Below, in pieces: positions 48,691 through 58,192 of a stretch of DNA of 64,000 nucleotides. The position numbers and the translations under genes were made by a program. This stretch comes from Stenotrophomonas nematodicola (GTDB taxonomy: Bacteria > Pseudomonadota > Gammaproteobacteria > Xanthomonadales > Xanthomonadaceae), in the NCBI RefSeq assembly GCF_009467805.1, contig NZ_WIAY01000001.1, forward strand, positions 500,982-564,981, written 5' to 3'. Position 1 is the first letter of the stretch; every line of letters starts with the position of its first letter. The notes below the pieces were generated by a model. That model made no database searches and was not told where the DNA came from. It was given only the letters and a program-made list of their open reading frames with translations.

Positions 48691-49746
48691 ATGTACTCCC
48701 TTGCCCGCCCCTTCCTGTTCTCCCTGGACGCCGAACGCGCCCACGGCCTTGGCCTGAGCGCGCTGGAACTGGCCTACCGCACCGGCACCAGTCCGCTGCT
48801 GGCCCGCCGCCCCGCGCCCATGCCGACCCCCGCGTTCGGCCTCACGTTCCCCAACCCGGTCGGCCTCGCGGCCGGCCTGGACAAGAACGGCGAGCACATC
48901 GACGCGCTGCTGGCGCTGGGCTTCGGCTTCGTCGAGATCGGCACCATCACCCCGCGCGCGCAGGACGGCAATCCGAAACCGCGCCTGTTCCGGCTGCCGA
49001 AGCACCAGGCCATCATCAACCGGATGGGCTTCAACAACCTTGGCGTGGACGCGCTGGTGCGCAACGTCGAACGCGCGCAGCGCCGCCACGGGCTGCTCGG
49101 CATCAATATCGGCAAGAACAAGGACACCCCCAACGAGCAGGCGTTCGACGATTACCAGCACTGCCTGCAGAAGGTGTATCCGTTGGCCGACTACATCACC
49201 GTCAACATTTCCTCGCCCAACACGGCCGGCCTGCGCGAGCTGCAGGAGGAAACCGCGCTGCGGCAGCTGATCTCGCAGTTGCGCGAAAGCCAGGAAAGCC
49301 TGGCCGCGCGGCATGGCAAGCGGGTGCCGATGCTGGTCAAGGTCGCCCCGGACCTGAGCGACCGCGACATCGACGCCGCCGCGCGCGTGCTGGGCGAGCT
49401 CAAGGTGGACGGCGTGATCGCCACCAACACCACCATCGACCGCAGTGCCGTGGCCGGCGACCCGCGCGCGTCCGAAGCCGGCGGCCTGTCCGGCGCCCCG
49501 CTGCTGGGCCAGTCCACGCTGGTGCTGCGGCGCCTGCGCGCGCGCCTGCCAGAATCGATGCCGCTGATCGGTGTAGGCGGCATCCTGTCCGGTGCCGATG
49601 CGGTCGCCAAGATGGCGGCCGGCGCGGCGCTGGTGCAGTGCTACAGCGGCCTCGTTTTCCGTGGACCGGAGCTGGTGCACGAGTGCGTGGAGGCGATCCG
49701 TCGCCGCCGCGAAGCCCCCAGCCGCGGCGCGGTGGCCCCCCTGTGA
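48691..49746 (+). CDS. pyrD: Dihydroorotate dehydrogenase (quinone)
   Basis: Class 2 membrane-associated enzyme oxidising dihydroorotate to orotate. The 351-residue protein has the N-terminal quinone-facing helix ([22 protein letters not shown]), [52 protein letters not shown] and [23 protein letters not shown]. The murB GTG overlaps its stop. Confidence 0.97.
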   Translation: MYSLARPFLFSLDAERAHGLGLSALELAYRTGTSPLLARRPAPMPTPAFGLTFPNPVGLAAGLDKNGEHIDALLALGFGFVEIGTITPRAQDGNPKPRLFRLPKHQAIINRMGFNNLGVDALVRNVERAQRRHGLLGINIGKNKDTPNEQAFDDYQHCLQKVYPLADYITVNISSPNTAGLRELQEETALRQLISQLRESQESLAARHGKRVPMLVKVAPDLSDRDIDAAARVLGELKVDGVIATNTTIDRSAVAGDPRASEAGGLSGAPLLGQSTLVLRRLRARLPESMPLIGVGGILSGADAVAKMAAGAALVQCYSGLVFRGPELVHECVEAIRRRREAPSRGAVAPL

Positions 49747-50795
49747 CGAGTGCATCGATGCCGGCCTGGACCCTGACTGAAAACGCCTCCCTGAAGGCCC
49801 TGAACACCTTCCATGTCGACGCCGTCGCCGCCCAGCTGCTGGAGGTCGTCGAACCCGCCGTGCTGCCGGAGGTGCTGGGCCTGCCGCAGGTGGCCCGGCA
49901 ACCGCTGCTGGTCCTTGGCAGCGGCAGCAACGTGCTGATCGCCGGCGACGTGGCCGGCACCGTACTGGTGTTCGGCAACCGCAGCATCGAGATCCTCGAA
50001 CACCGTGCCGACCACACCGTGGTCCGTGCCGGTGCCGGGGTGAACTGGCATGGCCTGGTGATGTGGTCGTTGCAGCAGGGTCTGTCGGGGCTGGAGAACC
50101 TCGCGCTGATCCCCGGCACCGCCGGCGCCAGCCCGATCCAGAACATCGGTGCCTATGGTGCGCAGGTGGGTGAATTCATCCAGGCCGTCGACGCGTGGGA
50201 CCGGGTGGAACAGACCTGGGTGCGGCTGGATGCCGAGGCCTGCCGGTTCGGCTACCGCGACAGCGTGTTCAAGCACGAACCGGACCGTTACCTGATCACC
50301 GCGATCGAGCTGCGCCTGCCGCTGCTGCACGAACTGCGGCTCGGCTACGCCGGCATCGGCGAGGAAATGCAGGCGATGGGCGTGGAGTTGCCGGTGGCCG
50401 CCGATGTGGCCAACGCAGTGATCAACATCCGCCGCCGCAAACTGCCCGACCCGGACGTGCTCGGCAACGCCGGCAGCTTCTTCAAGAACCCGGTGCTGCC
50501 GCTGGAGCAGGTGGACGTGCTGTTGCAGCACTACCCCGAACTGCCGGTGTTCCCGGCCGAGCAGGACGACCGCCGCAAGGTGTCGGCCGCGTGGATGATC
50601 GAGACCTGCGGCTGGAAGGGTTACCGCGACGGCGACGCCGGCGTGGCACCCAGCCATGCGCTGGTGCTGGTCAACTACGGCAATGCCAGCGGCGAGCAGC
50701 TGCTGGCGCTGGCCCGGCGCATCTCCGCCTCGGTGCTGGAGACCTTCGGCGTGCCCATCGAACCCGAACCCCGGCTGATCGGCGCCCAGTGGTGA
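49743..50795 (+). CDS. murB: UDP-N-acetylenolpyruvoylglucosamine reductase
   Basis: FAD enzyme making UDP-MurNAc for peptidoglycan. The 350-residue protein shows [47 protein letters not shown], and the catalytic Ser in [10 protein letters not shown]. Two starts are possible: the GTG at 49743 in a GTGA overlap with pyrD (350 residues, usual length) or the ATG at 49758 (345). The GTG is listed because the overlap pattern recurs in this cluster. Confidence 0.94.
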   Translation: MTSASMPAWTLTENASLKALNTFHVDAVAAQLLEVVEPAVLPEVLGLPQVARQPLLVLGSGSNVLIAGDVAGTVLVFGNRSIEILEHRADHTVVRAGAGVNWHGLVMWSLQQGLSGLENLALIPGTAGASPIQNIGAYGAQVGEFIQAVDAWDRVEQTWVRLDAEACRFGYRDSVFKHEPDRYLITAIELRLPLLHELRLGYAGIGEEMQAMGVELPVAADVANAVINIRRRKLPDPDVLGNAGSFFKNPVLPLEQVDVLLQHYPELPVFPAEQDDRRKVSAAWMIETCGWKGYRDGDAGVAPSHALVLVNYGNASGEQLLALARRISASVLETFGVPIEPEPRLIGAQW

Positions 50796-51715
50796 GCCCG
50801 CCGGTTGCCCTGCACGCGCCCACACCCGCGCGTGCGGCGCTGCTGATGCTCGGCAGTACGCTGGCCTTCGGGCTGATGGCCGTGGCGATCCGCTATGCCA
50901 CCCGCTACGTGCCCACCCAGGAAGTGGCGTTTTTCCGCAATGCTTTCGGCCTGCTGGCGCTGTTGCCGATGCTGGTGCGCCCGGGCCGGTCGCCGTTGCG
51001 GACCCGGCAGTTGCCGCGCTACTTCCTGCGCAGTGCGATCGGCCTGGCGTCGATGCTGTGCGGGTTCTGGGCGATTGGCCACCTGCCGATGTCGCAGGCG
51101 ATCTCGCTGTCCTACTCCACACCGCTGTTTGTGACCATCGCGGCGGTGCTGTGGCTGGGCGAGACCGTGCGGATACGGCGCTGGGCCGCAGTGATCTGCG
51201 GCTTCATCGGCGTGTTGATCATCGTGCGCCCCGGCTCGGCGGGCTTCACGCCCGGCACGCTGGTCGCGGTGGCGGCAGCCGTGCTCAGTTCGCTGGTGGC
51301 GATCCAGATCAAGCAGCTTACGCGCGTGGACAGTGCCGATACGGTGGTGTTCTACACGTATGTGTTCTGGGTGCCGTTGTCACTGGTGCCGGCGCTGTTC
51401 GTATGGACCTGGCCGACGGGCATGGCCTGGCTGTGGCTGGCGGCCACCGGCGTGATGGGCACCATCGGGCAACTGCTGTGGACGCGGGCGCTGCGGCTGG
51501 GCGAGGTTTCCGCGCTGACCCCGATCAGTTTCATGCAGCTGCCGCTGGTGAGCCTGTTCGGCTGGGTGCTGTTCAACGAAACGCTGGACCGCTACACCGT
51601 CATCGGTGCCGGCATCATCCTCGCCGCCAATGCCTACATCGCGCATCGCGAAGCGGTGCTGGCGCGCCGCGCCGCCAGCCAGGCGGCCACCTCGGCAGCA
51701 ACGCCGGGCGAGTGA
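50792..51715 (+). CDS. EamA/DMT-family membrane transporter
   Basis: A 307-residue inner-membrane protein with about ten helices in two EamA repeats ([45 protein letters not shown]). GTG at 50792 overlaps the murB stop (GTGA). The exported metabolite is unknown. Fourth gene in a probable methyltransferase-pyrD-murB-eamA unit. Confidence 0.88.
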   Translation: MSPPVALHAPTPARAALLMLGSTLAFGLMAVAIRYATRYVPTQEVAFFRNAFGLLALLPMLVRPGRSPLRTRQLPRYFLRSAIGLASMLCGFWAIGHLPMSQAISLSYSTPLFVTIAAVLWLGETVRIRRWAAVICGFIGVLIIVRPGSAGFTPGTLVAVAAAVLSSLVAIQIKQLTRVDSADTVVFYTYVFWVPLSLVPALFVWTWPTGMAWLWLAATGVMGTIGQLLWTRALRLGEVSALTPISFMQLPLVSLFGWVLFNETLDRYTVIGAGIILAANAYIAHREAVLARRAASQAATSAATPGE

Positions 51716-51849
51716 GGACCGATCAGCGCCCGGCTGCCCGCCAGCGGCGCGCGGCCGCCTCCTCCACCTTGTCTGCCGCGCACTCGACCTGCGCGCTACA
51801 CCCATCCGCCGGCAATCAACTGCAGCGTCTCCGGCCACGACGGGGCGCG

Positions 51850-54042
51850 TCATCCCGTCGCGCCAGCGCCTGCCACGGCCTGCAGCTCCCGTTGAAGCAA
51901 TGCCGCCACTTCCTCGTGCTGGAACTGGGTGACGAACAACGGGACCGCGAACACGAACTGCACGCCATCGTCGTCGCGCCGGATCACATACGCCAGCTGC
52001 AGCCTCGCCAGTGCCCGCCGCAGTTGTTCGGGGTCCACGCCCACGCCGGCCGCGTCGAACACCGCGAGCAACGCCGTCAATGACGTGGCCCGCACACCGC
52101 TTGTGGACAGACGCGCACTGGCGAGGTGATAGACCACGATGCGGTCGATCCGGCATGCCAGCGGGTCCGGACTCAACCGCGCCCAGCCGGCCAGCGCATC
52201 GAACACCGGCTCCGCCGCGAGTGCGGCATGCAGCTGGGCGGCGTCGATCAGCCGCTGGCCACGCTGCAGCTGAGCCAGCAGCTGCTGGCAGACGATGGCC
52301 ACCAGATTGGCGCGCCGGCCGCAGGCGACCACGAGTTGCCGCGGCAGATCCGGCTCGGCGAAATGAACGCCCAGGCGTGCCATCGGCACAGTGGCCAGCG
52401 CCTGGCACGCGGCGTCTTCCAATCCTCCCAGGTGGATCACCTCGCCGAAGTTGCGCAGCGGCGAGGCGAAGTCCAGCGTGACCGCTTCGTACAGGTCCCA
52501 GAAGCCGGCCAGCATGAAATGGCAGCGCCCCTCCTCGCTCAGCGCGCGCAGCGCCGCCAGCTGCGGGTAGCCCGCCTGCGCCTCGTGACGCAGGAACAGG
52601 TCGGTCTCGTCGATCAGCAGCAACACCCGCCGCCCTCCCGCGCGTTCGGTCAGTGCCGCCACCAGCGCGTCGATGCCGGTGGCCTCCGGCAGGCCCAGCT
52701 CCAGCGCCAGGCGCACGGTCAGACGGTGATCGCGCAGCGACAGATAGCAGCAGGACACGCGGGGATGATCGACGAAGCGGCGCTCGATCGCCTTCATCAG
52801 GCTGGTCTTGCCAAGTTGGCGACCGCCCACCAGCAGATAGTTGCCCGGCTCGCGGTTGAGCACACGTGCCAGCACCGCCTCGCGCCCGAAGAACGCCGCC
52901 GGCCGGGTGATGCCGCCGTGGGTCTGGTAGGGCGAGATACGCGTCGCCTGCAGTTGGCGGGCCAGCAGCGCCACGAGCCCGTCCAGCGCGGCCGGTTGCA
53001 GCAGCCAGCGCGTCTGCCCGGCCTGGTCCAGGCACACGCACAGGTTCACCGGATCGTCGGCGTACGCCATCAGCGCCGGCTCCACCGCCAGCGATGGGCT
53101 CACCACCAGCACCACGTCCTGTCCATTGGGCATCGCACGCAACTGCCGTACCAGCGCATCGCCGGACAGCGCCGGGTCGGGCAGATACAGCCACAGGCGC
53201 TCCAGCGCCAGCGGCAGGGTGGCCGGCAGCGTCCATTCCCGGACCTCGCCGGGCAGCGTCCAGCCGGGTGCGGCGGCATCGACCGCGCCGATCCGCGCGG
53301 CCAGTTGTGCGGCACGCTGTACCGCTGCCGCCTCGACATGGCGCAGCGCTTCCCGCCAGCGCACGCCGGCCACGCCGGCATCACCGAGCACCCGCCCGCG
53401 AAGGCGCAGCCAGCCCAGTTGCCGGTCCAGCCGGGGCAACTGCTGCAGCGGTTGGGACAGCAGCGCGCGGGGCTCGCGCACGATCGTGGCGACGGCAGGC
53501 CGCAGCCGCCACCAGATCACCGCAGCGGCCAGCAGCACGGCCAGGGCCAGACCAAGCAGCAGTGTCAGCCAGTGCACGATCGTCCACGGCGCGCTGGTTT
53601 GGCAGTTCGGCGGCAGCCACCGCGTCGGGGGCGACGGGTTACCCGGCTGGCAGCTCCAGTGCTGCGTCTTCGGGTCCAGCCGCTGTTCGATCACCGTCCC
53701 GGGCAGGCCGGACCGCGCCGGGAAACGGTCGGTGAAGCGGAAACGCAGCACCCACGGCGCCGGCAGCTCCGCGCGTACGGTCGCCTCGGCGGGATCATGC
53801 ACGCCCGGCACGCTCACCTGCGCGGGCCACTGCTCGTGCACCCGCCAGTAGCTCAGCGCCTCCTCGCGCAGGAACATCATGTCGATGTTCGCCTGCTGGA
53901 TGAGCACCAGCGAGTCGCGGTCGCGCTGCATCCGCCAGGCCGCCCAGGGGTTGAGCCACGGCGCGAACAGCAGGCTGACCAGAAACCAGGTGCCCGCCGC
54001 TATCAGCAGCAGGCGCCACAACCGCCATCGGGGCAGGCTCAT
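51850..54042 (-). CDS. Membrane-anchored STAND-like ATPase
   Basis: A 730-residue protein of a type I do not recognise as characterised. Two hydrophobic helices (residues 8-30 and about 155-178) bracket an exported domain with a cysteine pair; about 200 residues of linker follow, then a P-loop ATPase: FFGREAVLARVL near 383, Walker A GGRQLGKTS near 405, Walker B VLLLIDETDLFLR near 475, and a helical end with a winged-helix-like tail. The FGRE motif ahead of Walker A is usual in STAND-type sensors. The ATG overlaps the stop of the HTH gene (ATGA), so both are made together. Confidence 0.72.
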   Translation of the reverse strand: MSLPRWRLWRLLLIAAGTWFLVSLLFAPWLNPWAAWRMQRDRDSLVLIQQANIDMMFLREEALSYWRVHEQWPAQVSVPGVHDPAEATVRAELPAPWVLRFRFTDRFPARSGLPGTVIEQRLDPKTQHWSCQPGNPSPPTRWLPPNCQTSAPWTIVHWLTLLLGLALAVLLAAAVIWWRLRPAVATIVREPRALLSQPLQQLPRLDRQLGWLRLRGRVLGDAGVAGVRWREALRHVEAAAVQRAAQLAARIGAVDAAAPGWTLPGEVREWTLPATLPLALERLWLYLPDPALSGDALVRQLRAMPNGQDVVLVVSPSLAVEPALMAYADDPVNLCVCLDQAGQTRWLLQPAALDGLVALLARQLQATRISPYQTHGGITRPAAFFGREAVLARVLNREPGNYLLVGGRQLGKTSLMKAIERRFVDHPRVSCCYLSLRDHRLTVRLALELGLPEATGIDALVAALTERAGGRRVLLLIDETDLFLRHEAQAGYPQLAALRALSEEGRCHFMLAGFWDLYEAVTLDFASPLRNFGEVIHLGGLEDAACQALATVPMARLGVHFAEPDLPRQLVVACGRRANLVAIVCQQLLAQLQRGQRLIDAAQLHAALAAEPVFDALAGWARLSPDPLACRIDRIVVYHLASARLSTSGVRATSLTALLAVFDAAGVGVDPEQLRRALARLQLAYVIRRDDDGVQFVFAVPLFVTQFQHEEVAALLQRELQAVAGAGATG

Positions 54043-55262
54043 GCCGGCACATCCTCCAGCGAATCGATCACCTGCCGCACGGCACGGCGGATCGCCCCGC
54101 AGCGCCACTCCAGCCAACTGCCCTGCCCCTGCGCCCGCGGGGTCAGCAGGTTGTGCCAGTACAGCTGGCGCAGCAGGGGGTCCACCAGGTACGGCCGCGC
54201 GGGCGCGATCTGCTCACGCGGCAGCCAGCTGCCGATGGCCGCACGTGCCGCGCCATCACGCAGCAACGGCAGCAGCGCTTCCCACAGGCGCGGGTGGCCC
54301 GACAACTGCTCTTCCAGCGCCGCATCCGTGAGCGGCACGGCGGAATCGGCCAGCAGCGCCACTGCCGCCTGGGCCAACAGCGGATGCCCACCGGAGATCT
54401 GCAGCGCGCGGGCGAGCACGGTATCCGGCAGCGCGGCGCTGGCGCGGCGCAGATCGGCCACGCTCAACTCCGGCCAGGTCTCGGTGGCGGCGATGTTGAG
54501 CAGCGAGAGGTCGCCGCCCTGATACTTGAGATCGGCCAGCGCCGCCCCGCCGCAGATCAGCAGGTGCAGCTTGCCGCTGTACATTTCGCTCAGACTGCGC
54601 AGGATGCCTGCCAGCACGTCGCGTGGGCCGGGGGCGCCCTGCTCGAAGCGGCTGACCAGGCAGAACAGCGCGCCGGGCTGCTGCAGGCGCTGCGCCAGCG
54701 CCGCCTCGAAACCGGCATCCGTGCTGACGCCCTCCAGCCCGCATTGCGCGGCCAGCGAGGCGAAATAGTCCTGGTCGCCCTCACCGGCGCGGAACGGTGG
54801 CTGCAGGTGCAGCACCCGCCCGCTGCCGTAGCGTGCCGCCGCTTCGGCCAGCATCGCCGCGCGTTCGGGTGGCTGGCCCCAGTGCGCCTGGGTCAGCAGC
54901 AGGGCCACCGGATACGGTCGCAGTTGTTGCAGGCGATCGAACAGTCCCACCACCGTCGCGGGAATCTGCACCGCAGGCAGCGCGATGGCCGCCGCGTCCG
55001 CGCTGCTGGCCCCTTCCGCCGGAAACTCCGGCTCGAAGCCCGCCGCCTGCAGCAGGCCGTTGCTCTCCGCTTCGGTCAACCGGAGGTAGTTGGCGCAGGC
55101 CAGCACGCGGTCGCGGTGGCGGCGGCTGGGCAACGATGCGCCCGAGCGCCAGTTGTTCACTGCCTCGCGGCTGATGCCGATCTCGCTGGCCACGCCACCG
55201 GCGCTGGCCCGGATCCGGCGCATGTGGCGGGACAACAGGTCCGCGAATTCCGGAGCGGGCAT
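54039..55262 (-). CDS. XRE-type HTH protein with an ATPase-like C-terminal region
   Basis: A 407-residue protein: HTH at residues 7-50 (MRRIRASAGGVASEIGISREAVNNWRSGASLPSRR), then a region resembling the AAA/STAND fold (VALLLTQAHWG, LICGGAALADLKYQGGDLSLLNI, ISGGHPLLAQAAVALLAD, the GGHP-type sensor) but with no Walker A motif, so it probably cannot hydrolyse ATP. Start at 55262 gives a normal HTH N-terminus; 55334 is an alternative adding 24 residues. Probably a partner or regulator of the coupled membrane ATPase. Confidence 0.7.
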   Translation of the reverse strand: MPAPEFADLLSRHMRRIRASAGGVASEIGISREAVNNWRSGASLPSRRHRDRVLACANYLRLTEAESNGLLQAAGFEPEFPAEGASSADAAAIALPAVQIPATVVGLFDRLQQLRPYPVALLLTQAHWGQPPERAAMLAEAAARYGSGRVLHLQPPFRAGEGDQDYFASLAAQCGLEGVSTDAGFEAALAQRLQQPGALFCLVSRFEQGAPGPRDVLAGILRSLSEMYSGKLHLLICGGAALADLKYQGGDLSLLNIAATETWPELSVADLRRASAALPDTVLARALQISGGHPLLAQAAVALLADSAVPLTDAALEEQLSGHPRLWEALLPLLRDGAARAAIGSWLPREQIAPARPYLVDPLLRQLYWHNLLTPRAQGQGSWLEWRCGAIRRAVRQVIDSLEDVPA

Positions 55263-55343
55263 GGCGGGTGACCAGAGCAGGAAGGAATCGGCCAACTTAC
55301 CCGGCCCGGTTTGGCTGTCAACCCGTGCAGTCATGGTCCTGGC

Positions 55344-55868
55344 TCAACCTGCCGCGGCCGGCGTTGTGTGGCGTACGAACAGGCGGCGGGTCACCAGCAG
55401 GTGCACCAGGAACGCGAGGCCGGCCAACATCAGCAGCGCGCCCACCAGGCGCCCCAGCACCGAACCAAGTCCCTGCTGCGCCTGCAGCCGATCCAGTCGT
55501 TCGAACCGCGCCGGCTCGGCGCGGGCGTAGGCCACCGTGACCTGCGGCGCATCGCCCAGGTAAGGCGCGGCGTTGTCTTCGCTGGTGGCGAAGTGACCGG
55601 TGTACGGCACGCCATCGACATCGAAGGCATAACGGAACTGGTAGGTGTGCGAGACCCGCCCCTTGCGCCGCTTCTCGTCGATGGAGTCCAGCGTGACCGG
55701 CGCCTGCACGGTCACCGCATCCTTGAGGATGGCCTGGGCCCGGAAGTGTCCGCCCAAGGCGGAGGAGGCGAACACGGCAACGATCACCACGTAGGCCACG
55801 GCGCACAGCCAGCGTGATGCACGCACGAGGCGGGCGTGGGCGGTATCGGACACAGGAATGCTGATCAT
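55344..55868 (-). CDS. DUF3592-like membrane protein
   Basis: A 174-residue protein with two transmembrane helices (about residues 21-39 and 141-162) around a periplasmic loop (HTYQFRYAFDVDGVPYTGHF, VTVAYARAEPARF) of the DUF3592 type. Ribosome binding site GGGAG precedes the ATG. It lies on the same strand upstream of the HTH and ATPase genes, with 10 or 81 bases between depending on the HTH start, so it may belong to one transcript. Confidence 0.72.
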   Translation of the reverse strand: MISIPVSDTAHARLVRASRWLCAVAYVVIVAVFASSALGGHFRAQAILKDAVTVQAPVTLDSIDEKRRKGRVSHTYQFRYAFDVDGVPYTGHFATSEDNAAPYLGDAPQVTVAYARAEPARFERLDRLQAQQGLGSVLGRLVGALLMLAGLAFLVHLLVTRRLFVRHTTPAAAG

Positions 55869-56092
55869 GACGCTCCCCAGGATCGATCACATCGGATCGG
55901 CTACGCCGGCAGCGAGATGCGCCGGCAACGTGAAGAAGTCTGCGCGCAGCGGCGGTACGCGTGAACCCGCGACGTGTCAGGTTGGCGCAGCGCGCGGTTG
56001 ACGATGCGTCAAGCGGTGGGCGCAGGCGATCGGTTCCTGATCCCGCCGCCCATCTGGCACGATGACCGCCTGCGACAAGGAGCGGTTCAACA

Positions 56093-58087
56093 ATGGGAAC
56101 CTTCGCCAATGATGTCCGCTACGGCAAACGCGCCGGCCCCAGCCAGCGCGGCTTCGACCGCGCGGCATGGGAGGCTGCGGCAACGCCTGCGTTCGATGAA
56201 GACGATACCCGTGTGCATCAGGCCGGGCTGTTCTTCGATGTGCTGCTCAGCCAGCTCCGCGCCTGGATCGCGCTGGACGACATCAAGGTCTCCCCTGGCG
56301 CCGCCGTCCAGCTGGCCGTCGCGGTCTGCAACCGCAACCTGGCCCAGCTGCAGCGCGACATGGAAGGCACCCGCACGCGTCGGAACGGTGCGCCGGTCAT
56401 CGACCTTCCGGACCTGCTGGAGCAGAAGCTCCCGTCCGTGCTCGGCGAACTGTTCGCACCCGATGAGCTGATCACCGGCATGGGCGATGGGCTCAGGCAC
56501 ATGCTGCGCCAGCTGATGGCACGCGGCGCCGATACCCTGGGTGACACCTCCTTCAGCGCGGACACCCTCGAGGCCACGGCGACCGAAATCAACAAAGCCA
56601 TCATCTACCAGTGCGCGGTGGAGTACTGGCACGACTGCGTGGGCAACACGTATGGAGTGAGCGCCGAGCGGGACGGCCTGTTCATCCGCCCGTCCGATGC
56701 AGCGCGCGAGACGGCGCGCATCCTGTCGATCTACCGCCGCAACAACCTGTCGCTGCAGTTCGGGCTGCAGATGGCGATGTGGTGGCGCGAACTGGATGCG
56801 GCACGGCGGGAGAAGTTCAGCCGGATCATCCTGCCCAAGAAGCTGCATGGCGTGGGCAGCATCGAGCGGATCGATCTCGGCAACAGCGCACGGGTGCTTG
56901 ACCTGGCCGCCACGGCGCTCGGCGAGGCACTGGCCGTGCAGCTTGGCTATTACCGCGGCTTCCTGGATGAGCCGCTGCCCCGCTTCAACGGCGTTGCGCT
57001 CACCCTGTTGATCGATACCTGGCGCTTCCTGCAGGCGGTCGGGACGCTGATGAATGACGGGCTGCTCAGGATGCGCGGGGAGATCGACACGGCGCGTTGC
57101 GCGCCCTCGATTCCCCTTCGGGTCCTGGTGCCCAGTGTGGCCCGTTCGCTGGGCATCGCGCCGGCACAGGCGCAGCGTGCGCTGGACGCGTTGACGTTCG
57201 ACGGCGCGCCCACACGCGACCTCTGGTGCCAGCCGCTGGTCCGGATCGGCGATGCGGTGGTTCTCATGCTGCCCTGCATCCTGTCGGCGCGTCTGCTGCG
57301 CATCGTGGAGGGATGGATGCGCCAGGGCGGCCTCCAACTCGACCGGCGCGGAACGCCGTTCGAGGTGTATTGCCGCAAGGAACTGAAGGAGGCCGCTGCC
57401 GCGTGCCCGCTCGTCGGCTGCGCCACGGTGCTGGACAGTGCCGTCACGTTTACCCCGCCCGGCGGCCGCAGCGAGGAGATCGACATCGTGGCCGTGATCG
57501 GGCGCAACATCCTTATCCTCGAGGCCAAGTGCATCCTCTGGCCCGACGATGCGCTGCAGTTCACCAACTACCATGACACCGTGGCTGGTGCGACCGCCCA
57601 GATCGAGCGCAAGCGTACCGCCGTCGTCGCGCACCTGGAGGCATTCAGACAATGCCTGCGCGACAAGGGCTGCGCGATTCCCGACGATGCCTTCGTCACC
57701 GCCTGCGTGCTGACCAATTCGCCGGTGTACGCCGGGTTCCCGATCGACGGGGTTCCCGTGGTGGATACCGCGATGATCTGCCACTACCTTGCCAACCGTT
57801 ACACCAAGGCCGAGATGTTTGAAGCAGGCCGCTCGGTGCATCGACACGACCTGACCTTCTACGACACCGTCGAGCAGGCCGCCGACCGGCTGTACGGGCA
57901 GCTGGCCTCGCCCGTGGAGCTTTCCGATATCCGCCAGTACGTCACCGCACGCGCCGTGCAGTTTCCGCTGCAGCATTCGCTGTACGGGCCCGTCTTCCAC
58001 CAGACTTACGAGGTGGTGCTGGACCGCGACGCGATGCAGCAGCGCTACGGGCCGGCGTTGGCGGAGGCCGAGCCGGCTGGTACATAG
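56093..58087 (+). CDS. Large protein with a PD-(D/E)XK nuclease-like domain
   Basis: A 664-residue soluble protein I do not recognise. The N-terminal 350 residues are mainly helical with no named motif. A C-terminal domain has E424 in GTPFEVYCRKEL, D464 in SEEIDIVAVIGRNILILEAKC, E477 and K479: a spaced E...D-x12-E-x-K set that fits PD-(D/E)XK nucleases, in a beta-strand pair. AAGGAG lies 11 bases before the ATG. It diverges from the DUF3592-HTH-ATPase genes across a 224-base gap. Role in defence or DNA repair is inference. Confidence 0.7.
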   Translation: MGTFANDVRYGKRAGPSQRGFDRAAWEAAATPAFDEDDTRVHQAGLFFDVLLSQLRAWIALDDIKVSPGAAVQLAVAVCNRNLAQLQRDMEGTRTRRNGAPVIDLPDLLEQKLPSVLGELFAPDELITGMGDGLRHMLRQLMARGADTLGDTSFSADTLEATATEINKAIIYQCAVEYWHDCVGNTYGVSAERDGLFIRPSDAARETARILSIYRRNNLSLQFGLQMAMWWRELDAARREKFSRIILPKKLHGVGSIERIDLGNSARVLDLAATALGEALAVQLGYYRGFLDEPLPRFNGVALTLLIDTWRFLQAVGTLMNDGLLRMRGEIDTARCAPSIPLRVLVPSVARSLGIAPAQAQRALDALTFDGAPTRDLWCQPLVRIGDAVVLMLPCILSARLLRIVEGWMRQGGLQLDRRGTPFEVYCRKELKEAAAACPLVGCATVLDSAVTFTPPGGRSEEIDIVAVIGRNILILEAKCILWPDDALQFTNYHDTVAGATAQIERKRTAVVAHLEAFRQCLRDKGCAIPDDAFVTACVLTNSPVYAGFPIDGVPVVDTAMICHYLANRYTKAEMFEAGRSVHRHDLTFYDTVEQAADRLYGQLASPVELSDIRQYVTARAVQFPLQHSLYGPVFHQTYEVVLDRDAMQQRYGPALAEAEPAGT

Positions 58088-58119
58088 CCGGCGCTGAAGG
58101 AGGATATTGCGACGCGTCA

Positions 58120-58133
58120 TGTAAACGATTACA
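58120..58133. promoter_or_regulatory. LacI-type operator before the glycosidase-like gene
   Basis: TGTAAACGATTACA, a palindrome (one mismatched pair) with the central CG seen in LacI/CcpA-type sites. It lies 60 bases before the chosen start of the next gene. No LacI regulator is encoded nearby, so the controlling protein must be elsewhere. Confidence 0.7.
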
Positions 58134-58192
58134 GCCCCTGCTAGCGTGACCCTGCCCCAGTGCCGGGGCGTCGCGGAACCAGGAGCGCATCG

